From the NCBI GenBank assembly GCA_013400975.1, contig WBMZ01003350.1, positions 62,001 through 126,000 on the forward strand: a stretch of DNA of 64,000 bases. The letters are read 5' to 3'. Below are positions 12,561 through 24,318 of the stretch, piece by piece. The position numbers were made by a program, and so were the translations under genes. Position 1 is the stretch's first letter. Every line of letters begins with the position of its first letter. The notes under the pieces are model-generated. The model was not told where the DNA came from and did no database searches. It saw nothing but the letters and a program-made list of their open reading frames with translations. Source of the stretch: Atrichornis clamosus (Eukaryota; Chordata; Aves; Passeriformes; Menuridae).

Positions 12561-13680
12561 CCTGCCCGTTCACCGCTCTCCATCCTGTGGCACAGCCTCG
12601 CTGCTGGTACAGCCCAGATGGCTCCAGTACTTGACAAATTTTCACCATATACCTGTGCCCTGAGGAAACAAATCCCTTCTCATCATCTTCTCTACTGCAT
12701 CTTCAGCCACCCTGGCAGGGGTAAAAGGAGGGGAGAGAAGAGGGATGCCAGATGGATGTTGGTACCCGCGTGGGGAGGCGCTGAAGCTGCTGTTCTGGCT
12801 GATGAGCTCCAGAAGGAAGTCCTATACTCTACTCTTAGCCTGGGTCATGGGTTTCTTTCCCCAAGCCCTGCTGCAATCTGCCACACACAGCTTGTCAACT
12901 GAGGATACAATAGATTTTACTCATGACAGATACGCATACACACACTCATATATGCATGAAAAGCTCATTCAGTAGGATAAGGCAAAATTACCATAGTTTG
13001 TGCAAAACAGCAGTGCCATCCACTGAAAGCATGCCCTTTGCTTGCTCATTTTGATAAATGATTTTGGTTTCTTCCAGTCTCTCACTCCAGGAATATTATT
13101 GTGGAGACAACATGGAGATCTTTGTACTAATTGTTTCAAGAAGTTTTCACGTACTGTTAGTTAGGCCTCTGTGATTTTATGTTTCCTGAGGAAATTTCTA
13201 TTCAGATTTTCATTTAGTTTTTATTTTATAGTTTAGGGGCTGATACCTGGAATGCTGAGGAACATATTCCATTCTGCTTGGTCCTTCATGGATAGGTTTT
13301 GGCAATAAGTCCAGTGGGAAAGACATAAGTTATTCAGAGCCATGCAGATGACACCTACTCTCGCCACTTCACACAGCTTGAACCCTAGAAATAGCAATGT
13401 GAGGTGAGAGCAGGTGAAGAGAAAGGCAAGATCAGATAATTTATTGCGACTCCCCCGTATGGTAGTTACAGATAGATCTCAATGGATGAAATGTTATTTG
13501 CAGAAGTTTGAAGCCAAGGGATAGGAATTCGTGTCCCTTTTGGATGCCAGCAGCAATTTACTTGCAGTGTTGGGGCTAGACCCCAGGTGCAACGAGCAAC
13601 AGTGCAGCAGCAACAGCCAAGGGCAGTTCAGAAACAGTGTTTGTTCCTGAAGCTTCTTCCCACTGTCCCCTAAATTCATC
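12561..13680. other. Non-coding stretch, nothing recognised
   Basis: Unique sequence between two CpG-rich patches, turning AT-rich after about 12.9 kb. No repeat, RNA gene or recognisable exon was seen. Confidence 0.6.
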
Positions 13681-13860
13681 ACGTGTGCTGGTAGCGAGGC
13701 GGGTGCCGGGGCTCCCCGGCGCACGCGGCCGTAGGAGACGGAGCGCTGCCTCCTCCAGTGCCGCTGGGTGCAGGCGACCAAGCCTCTGCCGGCCCGAGCA
13801 GCCTGGGCCGGAGCAGACTCTGATACAGTGCGCGGTGCCGCCTGATGATTCACTCCGACT
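13681..13860. promoter_or_regulatory. Compact CpG island-like cluster, candidate promoter
   Basis: I count 20 CpG dinucleotides in these 180 bp, against almost none in the flanking kilobase. The patch is strongly GC-rich. On the plus strand a consensus-like splice donor (TAC|GTAAGC, GT at 13937) lies about 75 bp downstream. That sequence is part of a near-palindrome that also presents GTAAGC on the other strand. This fits a CpG-island promoter with a short first exon, possibly of a non-coding RNA. The 119-codon minus-strand frame across it is best explained by base composition. No downstream exon could be assigned. Confidence 0.45.
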
Positions 13861-15134
13861 AGCTTTTCATTCCCTTGGGAACACAGAAGGGAGGCAGGGA
13901 GCAGATCAGCACCCCACAGACACAGCCTCCCCGTACGTAAGCTTACCCTTTCAGCGAGCCTGTGCCCTCACTAAGGGGAGTGAGGAAAACCTGCCAGAAT
14001 AAACACCAGTAAAGATTATCATTAGGAAGTACGAAGCACGGATTTAGCCTGCCGCCTCCAACTCTTGCCAGTCCTGACAAGAGGTGAGGGGTGAACTGAG
14101 GGCTGTCCTGCAAACTGGTCAAGCCGTGGTGATGCAGAGTGTTACCAGTAGGCCACTGGGCTGGCCTGGACACAGTTTCTTTAGCAGAGTAAAAATACCT
14201 GACTTTGACAGCCAGCATGCTGGTTTGTGTGTGCATAATTTGCTGTGATCATGCTATAAATCAAGATGAGACTGCTAAAATTATGTATGACCTCATTTGA
14301 TAGATTATCTAATAAGAAATTTGCTAATGCAGTTTATCACTTAAAAAGCCGTACGACTGCTAAGGATGAGTACTTTACTGCAGCACATTTAAACCTAATT
14401 GTCAGAGGAGAAAAGCAAGCGGATTTCAGAGGTGAGTTAGAAGAGCATCCTTATGAGGATGATGTCTTCACTAAATCAGTGGTGCAATGCAGCAAGCAGG
14501 GTGGAAAGGAGTCTCCTCTGGATAAAGGTACAGAAAGCTGCTAGACAAGGCTGTGCTGTGTGAGAATACTGCATGGACTCCCTGATCAGTAGCACCTTTA
14601 TAAATGTGAATAGTTGTATCCTAACAGGCATGCTTGCTTTTGTTGTTTGATCTAGTGTTATCTTTTAATTTTTATGACATTTCAGTTCTTTTTCACTGTC
14701 TTGCAAGCAGATCTAAAATCCCTGCTATGTGGAAAGAAACTACCAGCCTGGACCACTAGCTCTAACTTGCTATTCTGGTTATCATGCCTGTCAGAATAAA
14801 AAGAGTAATTGTTTTGCTGCTATATGTACCATCAAATATTTTTGTTCTTCCAGTCCTGTGACTCATTTAAAAAGACTGAACATCACTTTGACGTACACAA
14901 ACAGAACTAGAAAGCAGCTTGAGCCAATGAAACAAAGCTTGTTTTGCAGGTTTGTTAAACACATATTCTGTTCCAATCTCAAATTTATGATTAATATGAT
15001 TAAAATATAAATGCTGTTTTCTTTACTGATGTTTTTCTAAAGCTCATTCTGGGGTCTAAATGCCTGTATATATTGCCTGGATATATGATCCTGTTCAAAG
15101 CCTCTGAGATAAACATTAAACCTTCTCACAACTC

Positions 15135-15162
15135 TGTGTATGTGTGTGTGTGTGTGTGTGTG
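15135..15162. repeat. (TG)n microsatellite
   Basis: An uninterrupted run of eleven TG units (15141-15162), preceded by an imperfect TGTGTA unit. It is followed by a G-rich stretch and is probably polymorphic in length. Confidence 0.95.
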
Positions 15163-15179
15163 GAGGGGGAGGTGTTAGA

Positions 15180-15345
15180 GAAGTGATGATTTTGAACTCC
15201 ATTTTAGGATTGGGAAAAATGAGGTGGAAACGTGAAAGAGCTTACAAAAGGCCACATAGAAAATCATTATCAGAACCAGGTCTAAACCTCTGACTTCCCT
15301 GATCCCCATCTCATCTCCTAACTGCCTGGAGCCAAACTTGCAAAT
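15180..15345 (+). repeat. Possible ancient MIR-like SINE relic
   Basis: The sequence at 15200-15330 shows the order seen in old amniote MIR/CR1-associated repeats: a 'ccattttaggattgggaaaaatgagg' segment, 'aaaggccacatag', 'agaaccaggtctaaacctctgacttccctga', then 'atctcatctcctaactgcc'. Divergence is high and ends are undefined. Confidence 0.45.
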
Positions 15346-18300
15346 GTCCTCTTCCTACTCCCCCGCGCCTCGATCACATCCTGCCTCATTTGTACCCTGC
15401 CCAAAAGGGGGAGTTTGTCCTTCTCCAGGGGAAATAATGCATTATGGCAGAAATGGGGAAATTGGATGCTGCTGTACAGAAAGCCAGACGTGACCCTTGG
15501 CACAAGAAGGCAGGAGGTAATTTTACTGAGCACTGCTGAGTCAATGCAGTAGGTGATACCTCCACATTGACTAATGATTTGGGATTGTGGAGGAGCTACT
15601 GGTGTCACAAGAAAAGCAAAGATACCTGTAAACCACAGCGAGTTCCAGGGCCTGGGATCAAGGAGCTGAAGAAGGATATTTTAGCAGAATTGTAAATTAG
15701 AGTCATGCAGGGGGACTCCATGACATTTGCCTAGGAGGCCCACCTAAATACTATGACGCCTGTGTTGATAGTGTAGTGCCAGTTGACTAGCTGGAACTGT
15801 TCCTGCAGTAGCTGGGGCTATTTCTGAGAGACCTGGAGTCTGTGTTTCTGCGTGAACACGCTAAACAAAGCTGTGTGCATACATCTGACTAGAATGATTT
15901 CTTTACAAAAGGGAAAAACACAAAGTAATGGCAATATCATCTGCCTCATTAAATGGCCCAGCTCTAAATGGGAGAAGCCACTCGAGGGGTAACAGCATAA
16001 TTCACCACCATGCCACATCACCATTCATGGTTTTCCCCACTGACATTAATTGATACGAACTGAGTTAGTGGATTTTACATTGAAGACACATCTCTACAAG
16101 AAGCTGGACTCAGGGCATCTGTTCACTCACCCTAGACTGTCAAATAACTCCCTGATGATAATTTTTGGTCACAGTTGACATGCTTTAGGACAGAAGTTCC
16201 ATCATAAAGCTTTCATTAGTCATTCCTTGAGTCATCCTGTTTCATGAGCTCTTACCCCTACCAAGATAAAATCTAGCTATCAGTAACAATTCTGAGAGAC
16301 CTACCAGTCAGTGATTGTGTGATGAAGCGGCCAGGCAGAATTTACTCCTCCGTATTTTATCTCCTGCCAGTCATCAGCAAGGCAAAGTAAAAACAGCTGC
16401 TCTGAGCCCACATTATTGCAGTGAGATTCCAAGGGAGAGATGCTGAACCTTGTTTAAAACCAAGGGAGAACCAAGAGAAGAAATAAAAGTCCTAAGTCTG
16501 TAGCCTTGAAGTGGAATTTTTTTTTTTCTTCAATACACATCTATTCAAAATAAATGCTTCTCATACCTACTGGGCAGTAAACCTTACCATGTGGCTGCAT
16601 GTACTATGCTTGGCCATATGGTTAGTAATGCACCATGAAGAAATACATATCATAAAAACAGTACTGGTGGAAATATTCTAGAAACACACTTATGGGCCCA
16701 AAATATCCTCTAGGAGACACAGACCATGAAAGTATATTCAGGTTGCTATCTGGTACAACAGGCAAATTCTCCTGCTGTGCAAATCAAAAGGTGGATTTTT
16801 TTTTTCTTTGAAAACATTAGGTAAATACTCCTAGAAAGGCACGGCAGGAACTACAGCAGGCATCCACCGATCAGTGGTTAAAGATTGCCCAGGAAAGTCC
16901 AGGGGACGTGGGAAGAGAGCAAGGCTGTAGCTGAGGTCACACCTGAGGACCAGGCTACATTCCTTCAAAGGGTGGAAATCCCACCCTACCACACATTCTC
17001 CTAGATCATATGGGAGATCTTTAGCTGAGTCACCAGAGAACAGCAATGTAGAAATTTCCAAAACTGGAAGAAGCAAAGTTTTACAGACATCCTATTATGT
17101 TCAACTTACATAATCTGAGTACTTAGCTGCTTAGATAATATAGTGATAGAATTTTATGGAATTAAAAAAGAAGAAGCTTCTCATGGATAATAATATAGCA
17201 AGAATGGAATTATAGTGCTCAAAAAATCTGTAAAATAAGTGCCATTTTATTTCTGGCTTTATTGGACATTTCCAAGAGGGACTTAATGCAACAAAGATGA
17301 TGCCTCCACCCCTTCAGCCATGAGATCATTTGCACTGAACTGTGACTTCTCAAAGCATTATTTTGCTTTTGGAAACAGAAGCTTCTGGGGACTTAGAGAA
17401 AAAAAGGCAAAGATCAGCGTTCAAACAGTAGTCTTAAGAGGACTGTTTTGTTCCTGTTGAACTGCAAAACTTGTACTAACTTCAGTGTGAGTTCTTACTC
17501 TCCTCTGTATGCAACACCTAACATTTTGCAAAAGATGAGCAACTCTTATCTCCATGTACTGTAAAGATAAACACAAAAGTCTTGCACAAGTGGCTGCAGC
17601 AAAGGACTGTAACTAATGTGGAAGAGTAATGATGCAAACATGTTATGCCTAGAAATATTTCCTCTCTGATCACAAATTTTGGGGTTTATCTATGTTACAT
17701 AAAATACCGAGGAGTTAGATCCTCCACTGGCTTAAGTCATAGCTCTATCAAAGCACATGGAATTATGTTGATTTGTATAAGGTGATCACACATTTGAAAA
17801 ACATATTTTGGCCTAGATGGCTGATAGACTAGAGTAAGGGAGTAGAAGGAAATAAGCCCTTTTAGAAAATAATACTCACATACTTCAGTAATGTAAGTAA
17901 GAAGTATGTCTTACCTGGTGAGAAATGTACCCTTTTTCATATGTACAAACCATATTATCTCTAATGAAATAACAACACCTTGTGTTGCAGAAAAAAGATG
18001 GACACATATATGAACAATATGAGGGGTTGCTTACTTCAGAAGTGTTTCCTCTGCGCTGCTTCTGGTACCATCCTGTGCTTGCTTTTTCAAAGTAGCACCT
18101 CTCTGGTGTTTCAGTTTCTGTGCAGGTTATTCAAGGACTCTTTTTTAAGTACCAGTACACTTGCAGGGATAAGGTTTATCTGAAAGGCAGACTATGCAAA
18201 CGAACATACAATAAACATATGCAGTTCCACATTTTTTCCACTCCAAGTATTGTTCTTCCATCACCTGACACTTCGGTGCCAAATGCAGCAGCAGCCTAGA

Positions 18301-21300
18301 AAGCTGGTATGTAAACTTCACATGCCAAACAGAGGGAATGCTAAGGACATCCATAGCTGAAGAGTTTCCGTGATGGGAGAAGCCTATATTCATGTGAGGG
18401 TGGAAAACTTGATTTACCAACAGTCAGGCCATTTGCTTTGGAGTAATGTGATGACTACTGGCATTAGACCAATTACTACTTTACGTGGTGCAACTGCCCT
18501 TGGGGAAGCATAGGCTTCCAGCTTCCATGACCAAACACAGGACTGAAAAGGGCAAGAATGATAACAAAGGAATTCAAGCTATCTAATATCAGAAAGCAGA
18601 CCTAATTTTCATCCTAACACCTGCTATTAAAAATCAATTTACCACAAAATCCGCATTTCCTTTCTGGAGTCTCATATCTAAGGTTAGCCAGGGATGAGAG
18701 GTAAGATGCCAAGACATTTTGCTTATTGACAATAAAAGTCTGCCAGTTCTTTGCAGCAATAGTTAAAGAAATGAAAGGTAGCTACCTGTGGTGCTGCTTT
18801 TCCATCATTTTGAGGCTATTATTCAGGATATTGTATTACTTTTTGTCTTTATTTATTTCCAAGTGCTATTGCTTGGCAGGCAGAACTCTTGGACTGTGCT
18901 ATGCACCAATCCTTCTAGCACCTAGGTTTTCACAGTGTTATTAATACTCAAGAACACTGGAACAGATCTAAAATAAATATCCCACCGTCCTCTTTGCTGG
19001 GTTCTATGCATCAACTTCTGTGCTAGCATAAAGAAATGCTTGGTATTCCACAACTGGATGGAGAACAGAGAAGGGAGAGCTCACAGTGAAATGCTGGGAG
19101 CTTGCTCGCTGTAAACAAACAGAACAGAAGATAAATCAAAGCTGTTCTTTGATCCCAACAGTCCGGGCCGTGTTCTGTTTGACTCCGCACCGACAGCCAA
19201 CATCCCCTTTGCTCCCGCGCTCACAAGGCACAAGGCATTGCTTAGCCTGCCCGTCCTACAAAGCAGCTGGGTTGGTGCAGCACTGATCAGGTTGGGGTGA
19301 ATCTGTGCAGGCCTAACAGGGGCAGGGCCCTCGCTCTATCCCCGAGAGCTGCACAGAAAGTTTTCACAGAGGAGCAGCCGGCTCTGCTGCTCAGTGCTTG
19401 CTGTGACCCAGGTGCTCAACTCCAACACTCATCATGTTTCCCTCTCTGCTGCTCCCAGGGGACTTAAAGGTGTTCCCTCAGATGCTATAATTTAGCCCTT
19501 CCAGGCATCAGTCCTGTTCACCCATGCGAGGACAACAGAGTATTTAAAGCTGAAACATCCAAAGAATATATTCAAGAATCTATGATAAAAGCTACAATTT
19601 TATGCACCGTGGAGCATCCATCAAGGAAATGCACAGAGCTAGTGCCACAAAATAATTACATGTGCGGAGTCCATTGTAAACACAGCTTTTATGTGCATCA
19701 GCACAGCTGGGGACAGTGTTTAAAAATATAATTATGTAATGCATTTTATGTAGTCCGTGAGCCATTCAAGTGATACCATCGGTTCAGCAAAATTGCATGC
19801 AGCAGGTCTGTGTCTGTTGGCCTGAGCAAAGAAACATTTTTCAAGAGCATTATTTTTTTTTCCTGCCACAAAATAGATTTATCTCCGATGCCTACGGGGG
19901 ATTTGTGTCTCTGTCATTGGCCACTTCCTCTCCTACTTTCACCAATGAAGAAGAAAGAAATGGGGAGTTATTTTTGGCCTTGCAGCACACTCCAGCATCT
20001 AAATCAGTTAGTTCTGACACCACTTGGGGTGGTGCTGGTTCTGTTTTAATGGCTTTAGAGGGAAGGAATTTGCGATGTCTGACTGCTAGTGAAAGGAAAC
20101 AAAGCGGCTGTTGTGGGGTGGAAGGGCAAGGCAAGGTTAAGTTGTGTAAGGAAGCAGGGTCCAGCCTTCAGTACTAGATGTGCAGCAAATGATGAGTCGT
20201 GCTAGGGTAGCACAGAGGAGGCTGTTACTGAGCCACATGCAGGCTTCAGTGTTGCAGGAGATCTCTATTAAAATGCACAAAGAAAGCAGGCTTACAGCTA
20301 TACTTACTGCTGACACCCTCATACCTCCTCCCCACCCCCCCACATTTGTTTTATCCTTGCAATGCTTATAGTATATGAGCTGCAGAACATGGAGAGGAAG
20401 CTTTGCTTTCCTTCTTGTTTAATCTGCAATTGCAGCTCAGTTGAGGTGATGCAACAGTAAAATTTCTGAGACAGTGCTGAACTGTGCTGCTAAATGATAG
20501 GAGCAGCAGCATCCACAGATATTTATCTGAGACAAAAAGTGAGGTTTGTAGATACTACTTAATGGTCATTTTAAAGCCCCAAAATTTTCACTACTTTACA
20601 GACAGTAGATTATATGTCTTGGCCAAATCCTACGTGGAAAATGATGTTTTCTCTCTCTCTAGGAGACCTAGAAGATTGGTTTTTTTCCTTTAAAAAGACC
20701 ATTAAAGATATCTGTACCTAGTTTCATAACACAAGATCTACAGGTGGGAGTAGTGAGATAGTTTCTTCAGCTAGCCAGGAGCTGCTTGGCACAGAAACAG
20801 AACTTGATGCTAATTTCTAAATATAGGATCTGATATCTGAAAAGAGATTTCCTTTTCTCCGTTAGATGCTGGGTCATGTGCAGCACATAGAAAAGGAGAG
20901 TGGAGACCAAAATCCTGATGTCTGCATTCCTGACTGCATGCTAGCATCATTGAGAAATAGAGACATAGCTCCTTGCTTTCTCTCTTCCTTCCTATAAATA
21001 TTGTATTTCTTTTTGCCTAGTGGGATGTCATTGATCGGAAGATACCACAGCCAGGAGAATCCATCACTGGCTGCGGCACGGCACAGCCTAGCCAAGGGGG
21101 AGCGCTGCTTTTGGATCACATCCGGATCATCAGCAGTGCTCCACAGAAGAGCTGTTTGTCTGAAAGGCAGGCACAGACAGCATCCAGCTACATTTTCAAC
21201 AGCAAGCAAACACAGCACTCTTTGAAAAATCTCACAATTGCCATATGTTTGATTCCAGAGCTCCTAAGGCACTTAGATGTTTCCTTTCCCATAGAAATCT

Positions 21301-22289
21301 CTGTAAAATACGTTTTGGAGATGAAGTTCTTTGTGCTCTCTGTGGCACAGATTGTGCAGGTACGGACTAATGTAGTTGCATTTACAGGGAAGGCTAGGGC
21401 AGCTACCACTGCGTTGCCTCCACTGCTCAGCCTCCTGCCAGGTGCTGGTGGCCGTATTTCATGTCACGTTACACAACACAGATAAGGTTTCCCATGAATA
21501 CTTTAAGTAAGCAAATAGACACACACGCATGTATATATATTGCATAGCTATTGCATATTGCAGGATCTTTATACATTATTAGGAAAGATTGATTTTAGGG
21601 AGGTCTAAGCAGTTATACGGTTTCTGTAATTAAAGTTGAGGAAAAGAAAACTTTTACATTTTTAAAATCATTCAACATGTGATTTTTAAAGTTGCACTTA
21701 GTGGAATTTTTCCTGAGGAACTTTATCAGCTCCCTGCTTTGCAGCCCAAGATGTATGGTATAGTCAGTCAAAATGAAACTCTTACCTCCTATCATGCAGA
21801 CAAACAGAAGGTATAAATAAACAGTACTTTTAAATAAACTTTCTGAGCAGAATTGGCCAGTGGCTGACTAAGAAGTCCTTCAGTGTGTGGTATCAGTATC
21901 AAATGTAGGAGTTTTATGGTAGGTTTTTTTCTCTAAGATGTAACATGGGAATTTGCAATTGTCCATTTGAATGTACTTGATAATTCTGAGCAAGACATAT
22001 TTAACACAATGCCTGCAGACAGTGAGCTGGATTTTCAAAACCACGCTGTTGAGTAGACACCCTCATGAGGTTCTGTGCTTGTGGCTTGTTTGTACAGGAG
22101 ATAATTCCTTTGTAAGTCTGGTTCAGGATGTGTAATACCAACAGGTGAAGACTAAACTCTTCTTTATAGGTCTTGTCTAATCCAACTGGTGTGGTATCAG
22201 TATAAACTGAGTTGAAAAATTTGCCGGTTTAGACCCTAAATGCTATATTTACTACCTTCCAAAGGAAACATGTTAAGTAGAGTACTGTC

Positions 22290-22432
22290 AGCAGATGAGA
22301 CACGGGGAAGAAGCAGGAATGAACAGGCAATGCGACTTCCTCAGGATCACATAACAGCTTTGTGGAGGAATTCACAGCAGAGCCCCTGACTTGTGTTCCA
22401 CAGATTGCTAACCACTCTCAGGTCCAAACTGC
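22290..22432 (+). repeat. Possible ancient MIR-like SINE relic
   Basis: It contains 'ctcaggatcacataacagc', 'cacagcagagcccctgacttg' and 'agattgctaaccact' in the order found in old tRNA-derived SINE/MIR relics (motif for accumulated 'aggtcacac', then 'cagagcc', then 'gctaaccact'). Strongly diverged, and recognised by eye only. Confidence 0.4.
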
Positions 22433-24141
22433 TTGCAGTGTGCCTTTCTGTAGAAATATCACAACATTGCACTACCACGGAAGTGGCAGAGGCCACGTTC
22501 ATTGAACATTTGTAAAACAGATCTGGTTTAAGGTTCTTAACACAAAAGTTACTTGAAAGGGTATGCTCTATCCAAGTGCATTCAGCACAGCTTTATGCCC
22601 TAAATGCTAAAATCAAGTTTGATTACAAAAAACACTTTCAAATGGAATGTATTTTATATGATCACAGGGAACCTTCAAAACACAAAATTAAATAATTTAT
22701 GTCAGTACCTTCTGGGAGAAGCCTAGCTGTGAATTGAGAGGTAGAAATGTGCAGGCAGAATGTTGTGTCCTAGAAAGAGGAACAAATGCTACTTCTACCT
22801 TTATGAGGGAACAGAGGATCCCAACACTGACATTGTCATGGAAAAAAAAAAATTAGTAAACAGCACAAAGAATCCTTCAGACAGTGTGTGCAGATACTTC
22901 TGAATATTCACAAAGAAGTTAGTGCTAACTATATTTATTAGTTAGCAGAATTACCTAGGTGTAACTAAAACTCTGATTCCTTGAAGCCAGTCCCTCATTC
23001 TTAAAATATGGTACATATGTGAAACTGTTACCTCTTCCAAAAAAGACAACTGCCTTGGCACAGCAGAGTAAGTAATACTGCAGGGTAAATGGTGGGATTT
23101 GGTCACAGGTCTGAAGGAGTGTTGTAAGGAGAACCCATCAACCCCATGCCCTTAAATTCCTTCAGCGCTCTTCCTTTAATCCCTCATACTAATGTTATTT
23201 ATACAGTGTTTATTAAAAGTGGTTTCTAATTTCAGGTGCCTCACTTTTAAACCACCCAACTACTAGAGGTTTGCACACGTCCATCTCACTCCAACTGAGA
23301 TAATGGAAGCAAGGGGCAATACCTAATCCTGTCTTCTTCCCTCTGATTGCAGTAACACATTCCCACTTTTTCAAACATCACTACTCAGCACAAACGGCTA
23401 CTCAAGCTGTATTTCCTTAAAAAGGTGGGATTTGGGGAAACATTGGCTATTTGGGGACTTGCAGGCAAAATATATTTTTTAAGTAGATACGAGCAGATTA
23501 ATTTCATGAAGGAAAAACATTGAGCAAAATGCCATAGCCAGTCCAGACAGTTACAGTGAAGAAGAAATGTGAAACTGAAACCCAACTTGTAGTCATATCT
23601 TGGCAGCATGCAGTTGCAGGTAATAATTGTCTTCACAGTCCAAATTCTCATGTACTTCCAAGCCCATGAAATGGAAAATTGAGAACATTGTTATCCTGAC
23701 TGGCAGAAAGAGCAGGTGGATAGGAGCTTTGAACTACTTGGAAACTACAAGAGGCTCAGCCTTTAGAACAAGTAGGTGCTGGTCAGCCTCTTCCATGATA
23801 ATCCTCCAAAGCACCTCACAATCAGGATATTTCCTATTACTCACTATGCACAAGAGCAGAAGTGGTGGCATGTCCTCATCAACAAGGATGACAACAAAAC
23901 AACTGTTTTAAGGACAAGGAGAAGGTGATAACCGACTTCTACCTGCAGCATCATGTAAGAGCACTGTGAATGTTTCTTCCCCCTATGCAAGAGGTAGGTA
24001 GATGTGGGGAAATGTTCACAGAACTTCTTACTGTCCATCCTATCCTGAATTTTTCTAGAACCCATGGCTGTTGGCCTAGACTAAAAGTCAGTTTTGAGTA
24101 TTCACTTACCTGGCACATACAGGTGAGAAATTTGTCTTTTA

Positions 24142-24318
24142 CAGATTCACAGAGTTTAAGGCAAGAACGGACCATTACAATCACCCTTTCCAATCTCCAA
24201 TGTATTTCATCTCAACTCAGTAACCCCCTAAAGAATGACATAACCATCTATTTAAGTAAATATCTGGCTAAAATATGTCTTCTGAAAAGTTATTCATTCT
24301 TGTCTTAAAGAAGAGGAT
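24142..24318 (-). mobile_element. Ancient CR1-like LINE fragment
   Basis: The segment starts like the reverse complement of an old CR1 3' end shared by birds, crocodilians and turtles ('agattcacagagtttaaggc', then 'gaacggaccatta'). It continues to the second landmark of that family ('tatgtcttctgaaaagttattcattcttgtcttaaag'). It is about 175 bp, heavily mutated, and far older than the CR1 copies at 36.7, 43.7 and 46.2 kb. Confidence 0.6.

Larger units (their letters stand above)
13941..24141. other. Non-coding stretch with scattered relics
   Basis: No known gene recognised. The interval contains a TG microsatellite (15135-15162), two possible ancient SINE relics (15180-15345, 22290-22432) and an exon-like open segment (21021-21359, see findings). 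The part at 19640-19900 looks like candidate conserved non-coding sequence, rich in AT-type factor sites. The remainder is AT-rich unique DNA. Confidence 0.55.

Noticed and set aside
12054..12902. 282-codon plus-strand frame
   Set aside because: It overlaps 221- and 139-codon frames and a 174-codon antisense frame in GC-rich DNA. Base composition explains all of them.
13494..13853. 119-codon minus-strand frame
   Set aside because: It spans the CpG cluster and ends in AT-rich DNA with no domain. Explained by GC content.
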